Source: Bacillus sp. ISL-37 (GTDB taxonomy: Bacteria; Bacillota; Bacilli; Bacillales; Cytobacillaceae). Taken from it: a stretch of 58,911 nucleotides of DNA. Shown piece after piece: positions 32,094-43,266 of the stretch. Position 1 is the stretch's first letter; the number at the start of each line of letters is the position of its first letter. Made by a program: the position numbers and the translations under genes. Where the stretch lies: positions 1 through 58,911 of the forward strand of contig NZ_JAGGQL010000027.1 in assembly GCF_018613315.1 (NCBI RefSeq), written 5' to 3'. Below the pieces are notes generated by a model. That model was not told the origin of the DNA and searched no databases. It saw only the letters and a program-made list of their open reading frames with translations.

Positions 32094-33488
32094 TTATTTG
32101 AACCACTTGAACAGAGACTTCTCTTGATTGCTGATGTTGGGTTGCTTTTTAGTCGCTTCCTGCAGTGCTGAATTTACATCAATTAAGCCATTTCCATATT
32201 CAATATCTTTTCCTTGCTCACCAAGGTCAATTGCGGAATTCTTTATGATCCTGATTACTTGAGAACTTTTTAAGTCAGGATTAGCTGATTTGATTAAAGC
32301 AGCAAGGCCAGCAACGTGTGGAGCGGCCATCGAGGTCCCAGAAAGGGCAGCGTATTGCTTATTAAAGTAAGTGCTAGGTATATAAACACCTGGCGCAGCA
32401 ATATCAATATAATCTCCGTAGTTAGAAAAGCTTGCTCTGTTCCCATTATAATCTACAGCAGCTACACTCAATACTTCTGGGTATGCCGAAGGATAGGTCG
32501 GCTGATCTGAACCATCATTGCCGGCAGCAGACACCATGACAACATTTTTCTGATAAGCATAACGGACTGCTTCTTCCAGAACCTTTGAAGGCTGGTAATT
32601 GCCAAGACTCAAATTGATGACATCTGCACCGTGGTCAACAGCCCAGACAATCCCTTTTGCAATATCGAAAGTAGTACCGTAGCCTTTTGCTCCCATCGCT
32701 TTTATTGGCATGATTCTACTGAACCATGTCATGCCGGCAACACCCTCGTTATTATCTGTTTCCGAAGCAATAATTCCGGCTACATGGGTACCATGCCCAT
32801 TATCATCATCAGGATCAGCTTTCTCATTGATGACATTATAGCCTTTAACAATCCGGTTCCTTAAATCAGGATGGTCCAAATCAACACCAGTATCAACAAT
32901 CGCTATTTCGATTTCTTCCGTTCCACGGGTTACCGTCCACCCTTGTTCCGTACCTATGACTGGCAAGTTCCATTGATAATTCTCCTGGTAAAGCAGGTCA
33001 TTAGGTCCGCTCACTTCATTTTGCATTAAGATAAAATTAGGCTCAGAATACTCGATATTCTTTCTCTGATTAAAATACTCAATCATTTCGGGTGTTTCCA
33101 TCACTGTTGACCTGAAAATATAAATTGAGTTTAGATGCTTGATGACCCAGCCTTTTATATCTCGAGTAATTTCGTCTATTTCCTCCACGCTTGGTTCTTT
33201 TACAAAATCAACTGTAGCTTCATGATCATAATAGTGGCTTGTATCCTTCTTGTTATGAAAGATTAGAGTGACTTCTTCTTGTGTATCGAGTTGGTTCTTG
33301 ATCTTCTCTCCCAACTTCACGTTATTAACCTTTGCCATAGGCCGAGCCATCATAACTTGTTGTCCTGAGGAATGGATTCTGGCCTCAGGCTCTTTTTTAT
33401 CAGTATCATTCCTGAATACTCCACCGGCAGTAAGGGCAAGAAGAAGGATTAATGCCGATCCAAGAAAGATTACCCTCGTTCTTCTCAT
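32094..33488 (-). CDS. Subtilisin-like serine protease (S8), exported
   Basis: A 464-residue S8 peptidase with an N-terminal membrane/signal segment (about 6-23), a propeptide-like region (to about 160) and a catalytic domain with Asp199 (IAIVDTGVDLDHPDL), His232 (DDNGHGTHVAGI), oxyanion Asn324 (SAAGNDGS) and Ser386 (SGTSMAAPHVAGL). All catalytic residues are present, so an active extracellular protease is expected. The C terminus is short, without cell-wall repeats. It is a single-gene unit divergent from parE (439-bp gap). Confidence 0.94.
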   Translation of the reverse strand: MRRTRVIFLGSALILLLALTAGGVFRNDTDKKEPEARIHSSGQQVMMARPMAKVNNVKLGEKIKNQLDTQEEVTLIFHNKKDTSHYYDHEATVDFVKEPSVEEIDEITRDIKGWVIKHLNSIYIFRSTVMETPEMIEYFNQRKNIEYSEPNFILMQNEVSGPNDLLYQENYQWNLPVIGTEQGWTVTRGTEEIEIAIVDTGVDLDHPDLRNRIVKGYNVINEKADPDDDNGHGTHVAGIIASETDNNEGVAGMTWFSRIMPIKAMGAKGYGTTFDIAKGIVWAVDHGADVINLSLGNYQPSKVLEEAVRYAYQKNVVMVSAAGNDGSDQPTYPSAYPEVLSVAAVDYNGNRASFSNYGDYIDIAAPGVYIPSTYFNKQYAALSGTSMAAPHVAGLAALIKSANPDLKSSQVIRIIKNSAIDLGEQGKDIEYGNGLIDVNSALQEATKKQPNISNQEKSLFKWFK

Positions 33489-33927
33489 AATTAAAAGTCC
33501 TCCATAAATGTATTTGTTCTTATGTTGCAGTACATCTTAAAAAATTAACGGCGGAAATCGCTGGGAGTTTAGGGGATTGTAAAAGAGAGGCTGATGAGAA
33601 GAATTTTCTACAAAATGACTTGAATCATACAAAAACAGGATAAAAATTGACATGAAATCTACATATAAGTCCCAAATAACCGAATTTTTATGACAAAACT
33701 CCAATTAATTCTTTAAATCCGTTTGCCAAATCCCAATTAATCGCTACAATTAAGCATAGACGCCATTCTTATGGTAAAATAACTAAGAGAACAATTGTTC
33801 TGATACTGATAAAAGGATACGTTGCACGTAATCTTTTAAATCAGAAAAGACGAATACTTAACGAAATCATTGACACTATACATAAAAACCGTCAATGTTG
33901 TTTGCAAGAAATGAAAGGGGTATGTTC
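33489..33927. other. Protease-parE intergenic region
   Basis: No gene is seen. An extended -10 (TG-G-TAAAAT, 33772-33780) could start parE transcription near 33787. A 7-bp inverted pair CATTGAC (33868-33874)/GTCAATG (33891-33897) overlaps an ATG that is in frame with parE but lacks a ribosome binding site. Confidence 0.45.
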
Positions 33928-35907
33928 GTGGCAAGAAATCAGCAAGCTTTTGATTATAATGATGATGCCATACAGGTACTTGAAGGTCTTGAAGCGGTTC
34001 GCAAAAGACCCGGTATGTATATTGGCAGCACAGATACACGGGGACTTCATCACCTCGTATACGAAATCGTTGATAACTCGGTAGACGAAGCACTAGGTGG
34101 CTACGGTAATCAAATCATCGTCAAAATCCATAAAGATAATTCCATAAGCGTCCAGGATAAAGGGAGAGGTATGCCTACCGGGATGCATAAGCTTGGCAAA
34201 CCGACACCTGAAGTGATCCTTACCGTCTTGCACGCAGGCGGAAAGTTTGGTCAGGGCGGGTATAAAACAAGCGGAGGCCTTCATGGTGTAGGTGCTTCTG
34301 TTGTAAACGCATTATCAGAATGGCTGGTTGTAACCATCAAACGTGATGGCTTCGTCTATGAACAGCGTTTTGAAAATGGCGGGAAACCAGCCACGACGCT
34401 TGAAAAGATCGGAAAAACAAACCAATCAGGTACGACAATCCACTTTAAACCAGACCCTGAAATTTTCTCTACCCTAACATATAACTATGACACACTCTCA
34501 GAACGTCTTAGAGAGTCTGCCTTTTTGCTAAAAGGATTAAAAATAGAGTTAATCGATGAGCGCAATGATGTTAAGGATACTTTTCATTTTGAGACTGGGA
34601 TACAGGCTTTCGTTGAATATTTGAACGAAGAAAAAGATGTGATGCATCCAGTTGTTAGCTTCGAAGGTGAATACAGCCAAATAGAAGTTGAATTTGCATT
34701 TCAATTTAACGATGGCTACTCAGAGAATGTGTTGTCATTCGTCAACAATGTCCGCACGAAAGATGGCGGTACACATGAAGCGGGTTCCAAAACAGCGATG
34801 ACCCGTGTATTCAATGAATATGCCCGCAAGGTTGGCTTGCTCAAGGAGAAGGATAAGAACCTTGATGGAGCTGACATCCGAGAAGGTCTTGCAGGCATCA
34901 TTTCTGTGCGAATTCCTGAAGAGTTGCTTCAGTTTGAAGGCCAGACAAAGGGAAAGTTGGGGACAAGTGAAGCAAGATCTGCCGTCGACTCAGTCGTTTC
35001 AGAGCACCTTTCTTATTTCCTTGAGGAAAATCCAGATATCAGTACATTACTGATCCGCAAGTCCATCAAGGCTTATCAGGCACGTGAAGCGGCCCGGAAA
35101 GCACGCGAGGATGCAAGAAGCGGGAAGAAGAGAAAGAGATCAGATGCGATACTATCCGGCAAACTGACTCCAGCGCAATCAAAGAATCCTGCGAAGAATG
35201 AACTTTACCTGGTAGAGGGTGATTCTGCTGGTGGTTCTGCCAAGCAGGGCCGCGATAGGAAATTCCAGGCTGTGCTCCCATTGCGCGGTAAAGTCATCAA
35301 CACGGAAAAAGCAAAGCTGCAGGACATTTTCAAAAATGAAGAAATCAATACGATCATCCATGCGATTGGTGCCGGAGTTGGGTCAGACTTCAACGTAGAA
35401 GACATCAATTATGACAAAATCGTCATCATGACGGATGCTGATACTGATGGTGCCCATATCCAGGTACTCTTGCTGACGTTCTTTTACCGATATATGAAGC
35501 CGCTGATCGAAGCGGGTAAGGTATTCATTGCCCTGCCGCCGTTATATAAGGTCAGCAAGGGCACGGGCAAAAAAGAAATCATCGAATATGCCTGGAGCGA
35601 CGAAGAGCTGAAGGACGCGATGAAGAAAGTCGGTAAAGGCTATATAATCCAGCGTTATAAAGGACTGGGAGAAATGAATGCCGACCAGCTTTGGGAAACG
35701 ACGATGGATCCGGAGACGAGGACTTTGATCCGCGTGCGTATTGACGATGCAGCAAGAGCGGAGCGAAGAGTAACGACCCTTATGGGAGATAAGGTTGAAC
35801 CACGCAGGAAGTGGATTGAATCCAATGTAGCGTTCGGCCTCGAGGAAGATGGAAACATCCTTGAAAATGAAAATATCTCAGTTGCAGAGGAGGTTGCTGA
35901 CGAATGA
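33928..35907 (+). CDS. parE: DNA topoisomerase IV subunit B
   Basis: A 659-residue type IIA topoisomerase ATPase subunit; with ParC it decatenates daughter chromosomes. GHKL ATPase motifs include [13 protein letters not shown] and [10 protein letters not shown] with [15 protein letters not shown]; the TOPRIM domain has [15 protein letters not shown] (about 430) and [12 protein letters not shown] use GTG 33928 (protein [14 protein letters not shown]) because AAAGGGG lies 7 nt upstream and the family begins here; the ATGs at 33895 and 33922 are upstream of or too close to that site. Its stop overlaps parC by 4 nt. Confidence 0.97.
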   Translation: MARNQQAFDYNDDAIQVLEGLEAVRKRPGMYIGSTDTRGLHHLVYEIVDNSVDEALGGYGNQIIVKIHKDNSISVQDKGRGMPTGMHKLGKPTPEVILTVLHAGGKFGQGGYKTSGGLHGVGASVVNALSEWLVVTIKRDGFVYEQRFENGGKPATTLEKIGKTNQSGTTIHFKPDPEIFSTLTYNYDTLSERLRESAFLLKGLKIELIDERNDVKDTFHFETGIQAFVEYLNEEKDVMHPVVSFEGEYSQIEVEFAFQFNDGYSENVLSFVNNVRTKDGGTHEAGSKTAMTRVFNEYARKVGLLKEKDKNLDGADIREGLAGIISVRIPEELLQFEGQTKGKLGTSEARSAVDSVVSEHLSYFLEENPDISTLLIRKSIKAYQAREAARKAREDARSGKKRKRSDAILSGKLTPAQSKNPAKNELYLVEGDSAGGSAKQGRDRKFQAVLPLRGKVINTEKAKLQDIFKNEEINTIIHAIGAGVGSDFNVEDINYDKIVIMTDADTDGAHIQVLLLTFFYRYMKPLIEAGKVFIALPPLYKVSKGTGKKEIIEYAWSDEELKDAMKKVGKGYIIQRYKGLGEMNADQLWETTMDPETRTLIRVRIDDAARAERRVTTLMGDKVEPRRKWIESNVAFGLEEDGNILENENISVAEEVADE

Positions 35908-38345
35908 GTTCAGTTGAAAAATTTCGTGACCTTCCTTTAGAAGACGTACTGGGCGACCGTTTCGGCCGCTATAGTAAATATATTATCCAAGAACGTGCAC
36001 TTCCTGATGCTAGAGACGGACTCAAACCTGTTCAACGCAGGATTTTATATGCTATGCACGTAGAAGGCAATACAAATGAAAAGGGCTTCCGGAAATCAGC
36101 CAAGACAGTAGGAAACGTAATTGGTAACTACCACCCGCATGGTGATTCCTCTGTATATGAAGCAATGGTCCGTATGAGCCAGAATTGGAAAGTGCGGAAC
36201 TACCTTGTCGAAATGCATGGGAATAACGGAAGCATTGACGGTGATCCGCCAGCAGCGATGCGTTATACAGAAGCAAGATTATCAGCAATCGCAGGTGAAC
36301 TGTTAAGGGATATCGAGAAAAGAACCGTCGAGTTCATTCCGAATTTCGATGACACCTCAAGTGAACCTACGGTGCTTCCTGCGATGTTCCCTAATTTGCT
36401 GGTTAATGGATCTACCGGAATATCAGCGGGTTATGCGACTGATATTCCTCCGCATAATCTGGCGGAAGTGATTGATGGGGTCATCATGAGGATGGACAAC
36501 CCTGCATGCACTGTTGAAGATCTGATGAAAGTGATCAAGGGGCCGGACTTTCCGACGGGCGGAATCATACAAGGTGTCGAAGGGATCGCTAAGGCATACA
36601 AGACTGGTAAAGGGAAGATCATTGTTCGCGGCAAAGCTGAAATCGAGGATATCCGTGGCGGCAAACAGCAGATCGTCATCACGGAAGTTCCTTATGAAAT
36701 CAATAAAGCTAACCTGGTCAAGCGGATAGATGAATTCCGTCTCGACCGTAAAGTGGAAGGCATTTCGGAAGTGCGTGATGAAACAGACCGCACCGGCCTT
36801 CGTGTTGTCATTGAATTGAAGAAGGAAGCAGACGCAAACGGTGTTTTGCACTATCTTTACAAGAACAGTGATTTGCAGATTACCTATAACTTCAATATGG
36901 TTGCCATCAACAAGAAAAGACCTGTATTGATGGGACTTGCCGAGATGCTAGATGCTTATATTGAACACCAGAAGGATGTTGTAACTAAGCGTACCCAATA
37001 TGACCTTCAAAAAGCGCGGGACCGCCAACATATCGTTGAAGGCCTCATAAAAGCTTTATCGATACTTGACCAGGTAATCGCAACGATTCGTGCTTCCAAA
37101 GATAAGCGCGACGCCAAGGATAACTTGATCAAAAAATTCGCCTTCACCGAAGTTCAGGCTGAAGCGATTGTATCCTTACAGCTATATCGTCTGACAAATA
37201 CTGATATTACTGCCCTTCAAGCCGAGGCGGAAGAGCTTGCCAAGAAGGTAGAGGAACTTACCGCCATTCTGGGCAGTGAGAAGAAGCTATTATCTGTCAT
37301 CAAAAAGGAACTGAAGGATGTCAAAAAGCGTTTCTCAGATGATCGCCGGACAAAAATTGAGGACGAGATTGAGGAAATCAAGATTAACCTTGAAGTCCTA
37401 ATCGCAAGTGAAGACGTCATTGTAACCGTAACGAAGGATGGATACGTGAAACGGACAAGCCAGAGATCTTATGCCGCATCCAATGGTCAGGATTTCGCGA
37501 TGAAGGATACGGATAGACTTTTATCACAGTTGAATATGAATACAACTGATGTCTTGCTGTTATTCACGAATAAAGGCAGCTACTTATACTTGCCTGTCCA
37601 TGAACTACCGGACATCCGCTGGAAAGACCTTGGTCAGCATGTAGCAAATCTTGTGCCGTTAGACCGGGATGAAGACATCATCAAAGCTGTTCCAGTCACC
37701 GATTTCGCACAGAATTTATTCTTCTTATTTGTGACAAAGAATGGTATGGTAAAAAAATCCGAATTAAATCTTTATAAAGCTCAGCGATACTCCAAACCGC
37801 TAACTGCAATCAATGTCAAAGGTGACGACAGAGTCATCGACATACATGTAACCAATGGGGAGAAGGATTTATTCCTTGCTTCACATCTCGGTTATGCTTT
37901 ATGGTTCAGCGAAGAAGAAATCAGTCCAATTGGAATCAGGGCAGCAGGCGTTAAGGGGATGAACCTGAAGGATGGAGATTATGTTGTCGGCGGGAAAATT
38001 ATCGATAACAACCAAAGCCATTCTATCGTCATCGCTACGCAGCGTGGTGCCGTTAAGAAAATGAAGCTGTCAGAGTTCGAGAAGACTTCCCGTGCAAAAC
38101 GCGGTGTTGTGATGTTGCGTGAACTGAAAGCAAACCCTCACCGAATTATTGGCGTGGAGGCTGTTCATAACGAGGATGAAGTATTCTTCCAGTCTGAAAA
38201 ACAGCAAATTGTATCTGTGAAAGCTTCAGAATTAAGGTTCAGTGATCGATATACAAATGGATCTTTCCTGGTGGATGAAACTGAAACCGGAAAACTTACA
38301 GCCATTTGGAAAAGTGAGAATGAAAAGGATAAAAACTCACAATAG
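35904..38345 (+). CDS. parC: DNA topoisomerase IV subunit A
   Basis: An 813-residue breakage-reunion subunit. The catalytic Tyr121 is in [11 protein letters not shown]. The quinolone-determining region reads [13 protein letters not shown] with Ser82 and Glu86, the drug-sensitive residues at the positions of E. coli Ser80 and Glu84. The C-terminal beta-pinwheel repeats (such as [11 protein letters not shown] and [12 protein letters not shown]) are complete. ATG overlaps the parE stop (ATGA), so the pair is translationally coupled. Confidence 0.97.
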   Translation: MSSVEKFRDLPLEDVLGDRFGRYSKYIIQERALPDARDGLKPVQRRILYAMHVEGNTNEKGFRKSAKTVGNVIGNYHPHGDSSVYEAMVRMSQNWKVRNYLVEMHGNNGSIDGDPPAAMRYTEARLSAIAGELLRDIEKRTVEFIPNFDDTSSEPTVLPAMFPNLLVNGSTGISAGYATDIPPHNLAEVIDGVIMRMDNPACTVEDLMKVIKGPDFPTGGIIQGVEGIAKAYKTGKGKIIVRGKAEIEDIRGGKQQIVITEVPYEINKANLVKRIDEFRLDRKVEGISEVRDETDRTGLRVVIELKKEADANGVLHYLYKNSDLQITYNFNMVAINKKRPVLMGLAEMLDAYIEHQKDVVTKRTQYDLQKARDRQHIVEGLIKALSILDQVIATIRASKDKRDAKDNLIKKFAFTEVQAEAIVSLQLYRLTNTDITALQAEAEELAKKVEELTAILGSEKKLLSVIKKELKDVKKRFSDDRRTKIEDEIEEIKINLEVLIASEDVIVTVTKDGYVKRTSQRSYAASNGQDFAMKDTDRLLSQLNMNTTDVLLLFTNKGSYLYLPVHELPDIRWKDLGQHVANLVPLDRDEDIIKAVPVTDFAQNLFFLFVTKNGMVKKSELNLYKAQRYSKPLTAINVKGDDRVIDIHVTNGEKDLFLASHLGYALWFSEEEISPIGIRAAGVKGMNLKDGDYVVGGKIIDNNQSHSIVIATQRGAVKKMKLSEFEKTSRAKRGVVMLRELKANPHRIIGVEAVHNEDEVFFQSEKQQIVSVKASELRFSDRYTNGSFLVDETETGKLTAIWKSENEKDKNSQ

Positions 38346-38358
38346 CTAGAGCATCAAC

Positions 38359-38398
38359 AAAAAACACAGTAAAATTGCTGTGTTTTTTGTTTTTTTTA
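38359..38398 (+). terminator. Terminator of parEC
   Basis: AAAACACAG (38361-38369) pairs with CTGTGTTTT (38378-38386), followed by a long T-rich tail. Confidence 0.85.
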
Positions 38399-38699
38399 CC
38401 ATAATCAGGGTATTACATAGATAGCTTCCTCTCTGTCTGGACAAAGCTGATAATGGGAGTGAAGTACCATTGTAAAGCGATTGCAATTTTGGTACATTAA
38501 AAACTATATTAAAATATCTTTGTTCAACGCTCTTTTCTTAGTCCTATTTGCTTTTTCTAGCCTTTTTAAAGCCATAATACGTGATGGGTAGATAGTAAGT
38601 TACTCCTGTACTGTTGGCACTTTTAGAAGATAGGTATTAAAAGAAAAGTAATATTCAAAGTAAGACCAGCTTTGTCAAAAACTAAAAAAGGAGTTTTAT
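38399..38699. other. parC-alsT gap with an unexplained hairpin
   Basis: No gene. The main feature is a hairpin at 38464-38495: GTACCA pairs with TGGTAC, and inside it TTGTAA with TTGCAA, loop AGCGA and a 3-nt bulge. The core AAAGCGATTGCA weakly resembles a cre site. No riboswitch or T-box consensus is recognised. Confidence 0.4.
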
Positions 38700-40127
38700 A
38701 TGGAGATTTTCAACAGCATCATATCTGAATTAAACAACTATATGTGGAGCTATATCTTAATTGCTGTTCTAGTTGTACTGGGTACATATTTTACGTTCAG
38801 AACCAGGTTTGTTCAATTCAAATTCTTTCCTGAAATGATCAGGGTGCTAAAGGATCCAGCCACCGTTTCTTCCGAAGGGAAAAGGGGAAGGTCTTCATTT
38901 CAAGCATTTACGGTAAGCTTAGCTTCAAGGGTTGGTACAGGTAATCTGGCAGGAGTAGCGACAGCTATCTCAGCCGGTGGTCCGGGAGCTGTCTTTTGGA
39001 TGTGGGTCATTGCGCTCATAGGCGCAGCATCCAGCTTCATTGAGAGCACGCTTGCTCAAATTTATAAGGTCAAGGATAAGGATGAATTCCGTGGCGGACC
39101 AGCTTACTATATGGAACGCGGATTAAATAAAAGGTGGCTGGGAATTTTATTCGCTGTCATTATTGTTTTTACATTCGGCCTCGTTTTCAGTTCTGTTCAA
39201 TCTAACACCATTTCCCTTGCTTTTGATCAGGCATTTGGATTCGATCGCTTTTGGATGGGAATCATTTTAACTGTTATGACTGCCGCAGTCATTTTTGGCG
39301 GCATCAAAAGGATTGCTTTTGTATCACAAATAATTGTGCCAATAATGGCGGTGTTATATTTAATTCTTGCCTTATTCATTGTGATCATGAATTTCAGTGA
39401 AATTCCGTCTATGCTCTCACTTATCATTAAGAATGCTTTTGGCTTACAGGAAGTAGTTGGCGGTGGAATGGGTGCAGCGGTCATGATGGGAATCAAGAGA
39501 GGCCTATTTTCTAACGAGGCTGGTATGGGTAGTGCGCCAAATGCAGCGGCCACTGCTGCAGTCACCCATCCGGTAAAGCAAGGCCTAATCCAAACATTAG
39601 GAGTATTTACGGATACTTTGTTGATTTGTACGGCAACAGCATTCATTATCATTATGTCAGGCGAATATACGAATTCTGATTTAGATGGTATACAGTTAAC
39701 GCAGGCAGCGCTGACAGCGCATGTTGGCTCATGGGCACCAGCATTCGTCGGCGGAGCTATTTTCCTTTTTGCCTTCACCTCGATTATCGGGAATTACTAT
39801 TATGGAGAAACAAATATCGGTTTCATCAAGGAAAGTCCTACAGCTTTATTTATTTATCGTCTTGCTGTTATGGGAATGGTTTTGTTCGGTTCAGTTGCCG
39901 AATTAGCCATTGTCTGGAATCTGGCAGACCTTTTCATGGGAATAATGGCATTAATCAACCTTGTAGCCATTACCTTGCTTGCAAAAATAGCAATGGCTGC
40001 CTTAAAGGATTATAGAGAACAGCGAAAACAAGGAAAAGATCCAGTGTTTTATGCTGATTCAATCGAAGGTTTAACAGGAATTGAATCCTGGGAATACCGT
40101 AAACACGGAGTATCTAAGAATAAATAA
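38700..40127 (+). CDS. alsT: Sodium:amino-acid symporter AlsT
   Basis: A 475-residue AGCS-family membrane transporter with about 11 segments. Family segments are SLASRVGTGNLAGVATAIS, GGPGAVFWMWV, RGLFSNEAGMGSAPN and GNYYYGETN. AGCS proteins take up alanine, glycine or (for some AlsT) glutamine with sodium. The start follows AAAAGGAG. Position directly downstream of parEC matches B. subtilis. It is a single-gene unit with a terminator after it. Confidence 0.94.
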   Translation: MEIFNSIISELNNYMWSYILIAVLVVLGTYFTFRTRFVQFKFFPEMIRVLKDPATVSSEGKRGRSSFQAFTVSLASRVGTGNLAGVATAISAGGPGAVFWMWVIALIGAASSFIESTLAQIYKVKDKDEFRGGPAYYMERGLNKRWLGILFAVIIVFTFGLVFSSVQSNTISLAFDQAFGFDRFWMGIILTVMTAAVIFGGIKRIAFVSQIIVPIMAVLYLILALFIVIMNFSEIPSMLSLIIKNAFGLQEVVGGGMGAAVMMGIKRGLFSNEAGMGSAPNAAATAAVTHPVKQGLIQTLGVFTDTLLICTATAFIIIMSGEYTNSDLDGIQLTQAALTAHVGSWAPAFVGGAIFLFAFTSIIGNYYYGETNIGFIKESPTALFIYRLAVMGMVLFGSVAELAIVWNLADLFMGIMALINLVAITLLAKIAMAALKDYREQRKQGKDPVFYADSIEGLTGIESWEYRKHGVSKNK

Positions 40128-40135
40128 TCATCATT

Positions 40136-40166
40136 AACCCCTCTGATCAAATCAGAGGGGTTTTTG
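40136..40166 (+). terminator. Terminator of alsT
   Basis: AACCCCTCTGAT (40136-40147) pairs perfectly with ATCAGAGGGGTT (40151-40162), followed by TTTT. Confidence 0.9.
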
Positions 40167-40217
40167 TGTATTTTTTTACCATATTTGGAGATGTTAAGTA
40201 TAACGGGGTGATGCATT

Positions 40218-40976
40218 ATGAAAAAGGAACTATTAATCACGTTCAGCGCGTTCTTTTTTATGTCGTTAACCGCCCTTACCGGTGTATATGCAGGGGAATC
40301 TAATGAAAAAACGGTGACGATTTCTGAAGAAAAAGTTGATGTAACGGGTGATGGAAAAAAGGATATGATTTATGTAAAAGGAGTGCCTTTTGAAGAAGGT
40401 GCACAGTTTCTCAAAAAGATTTTCTTAAAAGTCAGAGCATCAAATGGAGAAATATATAAAATTGATCTAGATAGTGGATACGATCCCACTACTAGTTATA
40501 AAGATTTGAACCACGATTCCGTAAAGGACATATTTATCAGTGTTCCTACCGGTGGAAGTGGAGGTTTGTCGAATTTTTATTTATACACTTTAAAGGATTT
40601 CCAAGTTACCAATCTGACTGTACCAGAACCTCTTGCAGTCAACAGCCAATTTGAGGATGGTTACAAGGCTTCCATAAATATTCAGAAAACAGGGCAATCA
40701 TACAGTTTTGACCTAAGCGACAGAAAAGAGGAGTACGAACGCCTGGGTTTATATCAGGATGGAAAGTTAAATGAACCAACAGAGCTAATGGTTCTTCCTT
40801 TTGGCACATTAAAGCCGATTAAGGTAAAAGAAAATCTTTATGGGTTAAAAGGCATCCAGCGAATAAATGGTGCATATAATGCGGATGGAATTGCTAATAT
40901 TGAATCGACATGGTTATATGAAAAGGGGAAATGGCAATTAATAAACGCTGAAGTCAAAAGCCTGAATTCTCAATAA
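40218..40976 (+). CDS. Secreted protein with calcium-binding-like D-rich motifs
   Basis: A 252-residue protein with a signal peptide (MKKELLITFSAFFFM, cleavage likely after GVYA at about residue 25). Two FG-GAP/VCBS-like D-rich segments, DVTGDGKKDMIYV (about 41) and DLNHDSVKDIFIS (about 96), suggest calcium-binding beta-propeller-type turns. The C-terminal part ends in a IESTWLYEKGKWQLI strand pair. The family occurs in Bacillaceae but I cannot name a function. AACGGGGTGAT precedes the ATG. The staygreen-like gene follows 81 nt later. Confidence 0.8.
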   Translation: MKKELLITFSAFFFMSLTALTGVYAGESNEKTVTISEEKVDVTGDGKKDMIYVKGVPFEEGAQFLKKIFLKVRASNGEIYKIDLDSGYDPTTSYKDLNHDSVKDIFISVPTGGSGGLSNFYLYTLKDFQVTNLTVPEPLAVNSQFEDGYKASINIQKTGQSYSFDLSDRKEEYERLGLYQDGKLNEPTELMVLPFGTLKPIKVKENLYGLKGIQRINGAYNADGIANIESTWLYEKGKWQLINAEVKSLNSQ

Positions 40977-41057
40977 TATAGGCGATTGTCACGGATCGCC
41001 GCTCAGTGGCATATGATATCGGAAAAGGATTCTTTTAGCGGGAAGGAGCCTTCTGCC

Positions 41058-41549
41058 GTGAGCAAATTCAAGCCAGAACGATTGAGCGTTAACTTTATTC
41101 CACCAGCAACTGCTTTTGTACCAATAGATAGCAGAAAATATACTTTAACACATTCCGATATTACTGGAGAGCTGTTTTTAGCAGTCGGGAATGTCTATGA
41201 TTACCAGGCAATCAACTATGAAATGCGGGATGAAGTATTGGCAGACTGGATCACCATCAATGGTGAATACTTGCTGTATGCTAAGGTGTATATCAGTAAC
41301 GGGGAATACGACCTGAATATGTCCAGGATCCGTTATATGATTTTCAAAAAAGAGCTGGATTTAGCACTGACTGCGATGGTATATGGAGATAAAAACTTCT
41401 TCACATATTATCCTTGGCTGCTCGATGCTCCAATTTATGTACAGTTTTCATCTATTTACGCAGAATTTAATCAGGTAGCTTACTACGGTACGCCAAGAAC
41501 GTATCTTAACAAAGTGAATAAGGAAAGAACCCAAGAAGCACAGGCGTGA
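41058..41549 (+). CDS. Staygreen family protein
   Basis: A 163-residue protein starting (GTG) SKFKPERLSVNFIPPAT, with RKYTLTHSDITGELFLAVG and DEVLADWITINGEYLLYAKV, the pattern of the staygreen domain first known from plant Mg-dechelatases and present as stand-alone proteins in Bacillus. The bacterial function is uncertain; some homologues dechelate chlorophyll in vitro. GTG 41058 is chosen because AAGGAG is 9 nt upstream; the longer frame from 40986 has no ribosome binding site. A terminator overlaps the stop codon. Confidence 0.85.
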   Translation: MSKFKPERLSVNFIPPATAFVPIDSRKYTLTHSDITGELFLAVGNVYDYQAINYEMRDEVLADWITINGEYLLYAKVYISNGEYDLNMSRIRYMIFKKELDLALTAMVYGDKNFFTYYPWLLDAPIYVQFSSIYAEFNQVAYYGTPRTYLNKVNKERTQEAQA

Positions 41550-41562
41550 ACCTGTGCTTTTT
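41536..41562 (+). terminator. Terminator of staygreen gene
   Basis: AAGCACAGG (41536-41544) pairs perfectly with CCTGTGCTT (41551-41559), then TTT; the stem includes the last codons. Confidence 0.85.
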
Positions 41563-42090
<528 letters not shown>

Positions 42091-42147
42091 CTAAAAAGAA
42101 ACACGAAAAATCATCTGCACCTTTGGCTGATCACACTTCGTGTTTTT
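42091..42147 (-). terminator. Terminator of flavin reductase-like gene
   Basis: On the minus strand AAACACGAA (42145-42137) pairs with TTCGTGTTT (42107-42099) around a 29-nt loop, followed by CTTTTTAG. Confidence 0.6.
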
Positions 42148-42156
42148 AGTGTGCTT

Positions 42157-42717
42157 CTATTCCTCTATCTTATGCGAAACAAAATCACTATGTTGATTTA
42201 CATTTGTGTATGTGGATCTTCCTAAATAAAGCGGAATCGTGAGCTCATCGAAATTTGGCATGCCGTTTTCAAGGAATTTATCTGGATCCCTGTAAAATTG
42301 TACGATATTTGCAACGAACCAATCGTGGTCACCATAACTATTACGGTCTATGACTTCACATTCATATGCTATATATGCATCATGCAGTATCGGTGAATTC
42401 GTTGCTGATCCGTGGTCGAAACTGATGTTCGCTTTTTCAAATTTGTTCACTTTTGAACCCGTATACACACCTGCTTGCTGAATAAGAGCAGAATATTCAA
42501 ATGGCACAAAATTAATGGCAAATTTGCCTTCAGATTTTATGAGCTGGTAAGTATGACGTTCACGGCCGATGGCAACTCCGTAAATTGGCGGCTCGTAAGA
42601 TATGTAGGAATGCCAGCCAGCAGCCATGATATTATTTTCTCCGTTATGACTAACCGTCACCAGTGCGACCATTCCTGGATAACTATGCATGACAGTTTGA
42701 TTGATTAATTGAATCAT
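42157..42717 (-). CDS. Flavin reductase-like protein (FMN-binding split barrel)
   Basis: A 186-residue protein of the flavin-reductase-like, FMN-binding split-barrel family. Typical segments are PGMVALVTVSHNGENNIMAAGW, here shortened to the VALVTVSHNG and NIMAAGWHSYIS parts, then GRERHTYQLIKSEGKFAINF and YECEVIDRNSYGDHDWFV. Such proteins bind FMN and either reduce free flavin for a partner oxygenase or act on small molecules; no partner gene is adjacent. AAAAGGAGGGA precedes the ATG. Confidence 0.87.
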   Translation of the reverse strand: MIQLINQTVMHSYPGMVALVTVSHNGENNIMAAGWHSYISYEPPIYGVAIGRERHTYQLIKSEGKFAINFVPFEYSALIQQAGVYTGSKVNKFEKANISFDHGSATNSPILHDAYIAYECEVIDRNSYGDHDWFVANIVQFYRDPDKFLENGMPNFDELTIPLYLGRSTYTNVNQHSDFVSHKIEE

Positions 42718-42852
42718 TATGTATGTCCCTCCTTTTAATGTATAGCGCTGTATTTCTTAAGAAGCATGGGCAACTGTCTATTTTTCCTATTTTAATACCA
42801 TCATATTTTTAGTCACATATCCTATATTGAATATATTATAGGAGGTTGCTCA

Positions 42853-43092
42853 ATGAATTATCCTCAAACTTATCTTCATAGACAAGATCAGCAGAATGAT
42901 GAAAGGATTATACCTTTATTGTTCCTTGCTGCTGCCGCACCTGCATTTTATGGCGGTTATGGATTTAGAGGTCCCTGGTACGGTTACGGACGTCCTGGAT
43001 ACTGGTACGGCCGCAGACCATGGTATGGGTTTGGCCGACGTCCATGGTATGGATTCGGTCGTCGTCCCTGGTATGGAAGACCATGGTGGTAA
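42853..43092 (+). CDS. Gly/Tyr/Trp/Arg-rich small protein with tandem repeats
   Basis: A 79-residue protein. An N-terminal polar stretch and a short hydrophobic segment (PLLFLAAAAPAF, about 21-32) precede a low-complexity tail in which GRRPWYGF occurs at 53-60 and 61-68 and partly at 69-76, encoded by 24-nt DNA repeats. ATAGGAGG lies 7 nt before the ATG. The composition recalls small aromatic-rich spore-coat or surface proteins of bacilli, but no function is known. It stands alone. Confidence 0.8.
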   Translation: MNYPQTYLHRQDQQNDERIIPLLFLAAAAPAFYGGYGFRGPWYGYGRPGYWYGRRPWYGFGRRPWYGFGRRPWYGRPWW

Positions 43093-43266
43093 GTTAGTAA
43101 GTTAGCAATAATACAAGGCTCTCCCTGTTTTTCAGGGAGTTTCTTCATTTTATTAAATAAATTTATTCTATTATAGCAAAAAACTGAAATTTCGTATTGC
43201 GAAGTAAATTCAAAATCTTTAAAATAAAAAAGAATAACTATACTACCTCATGATTAGGGAGATTTT

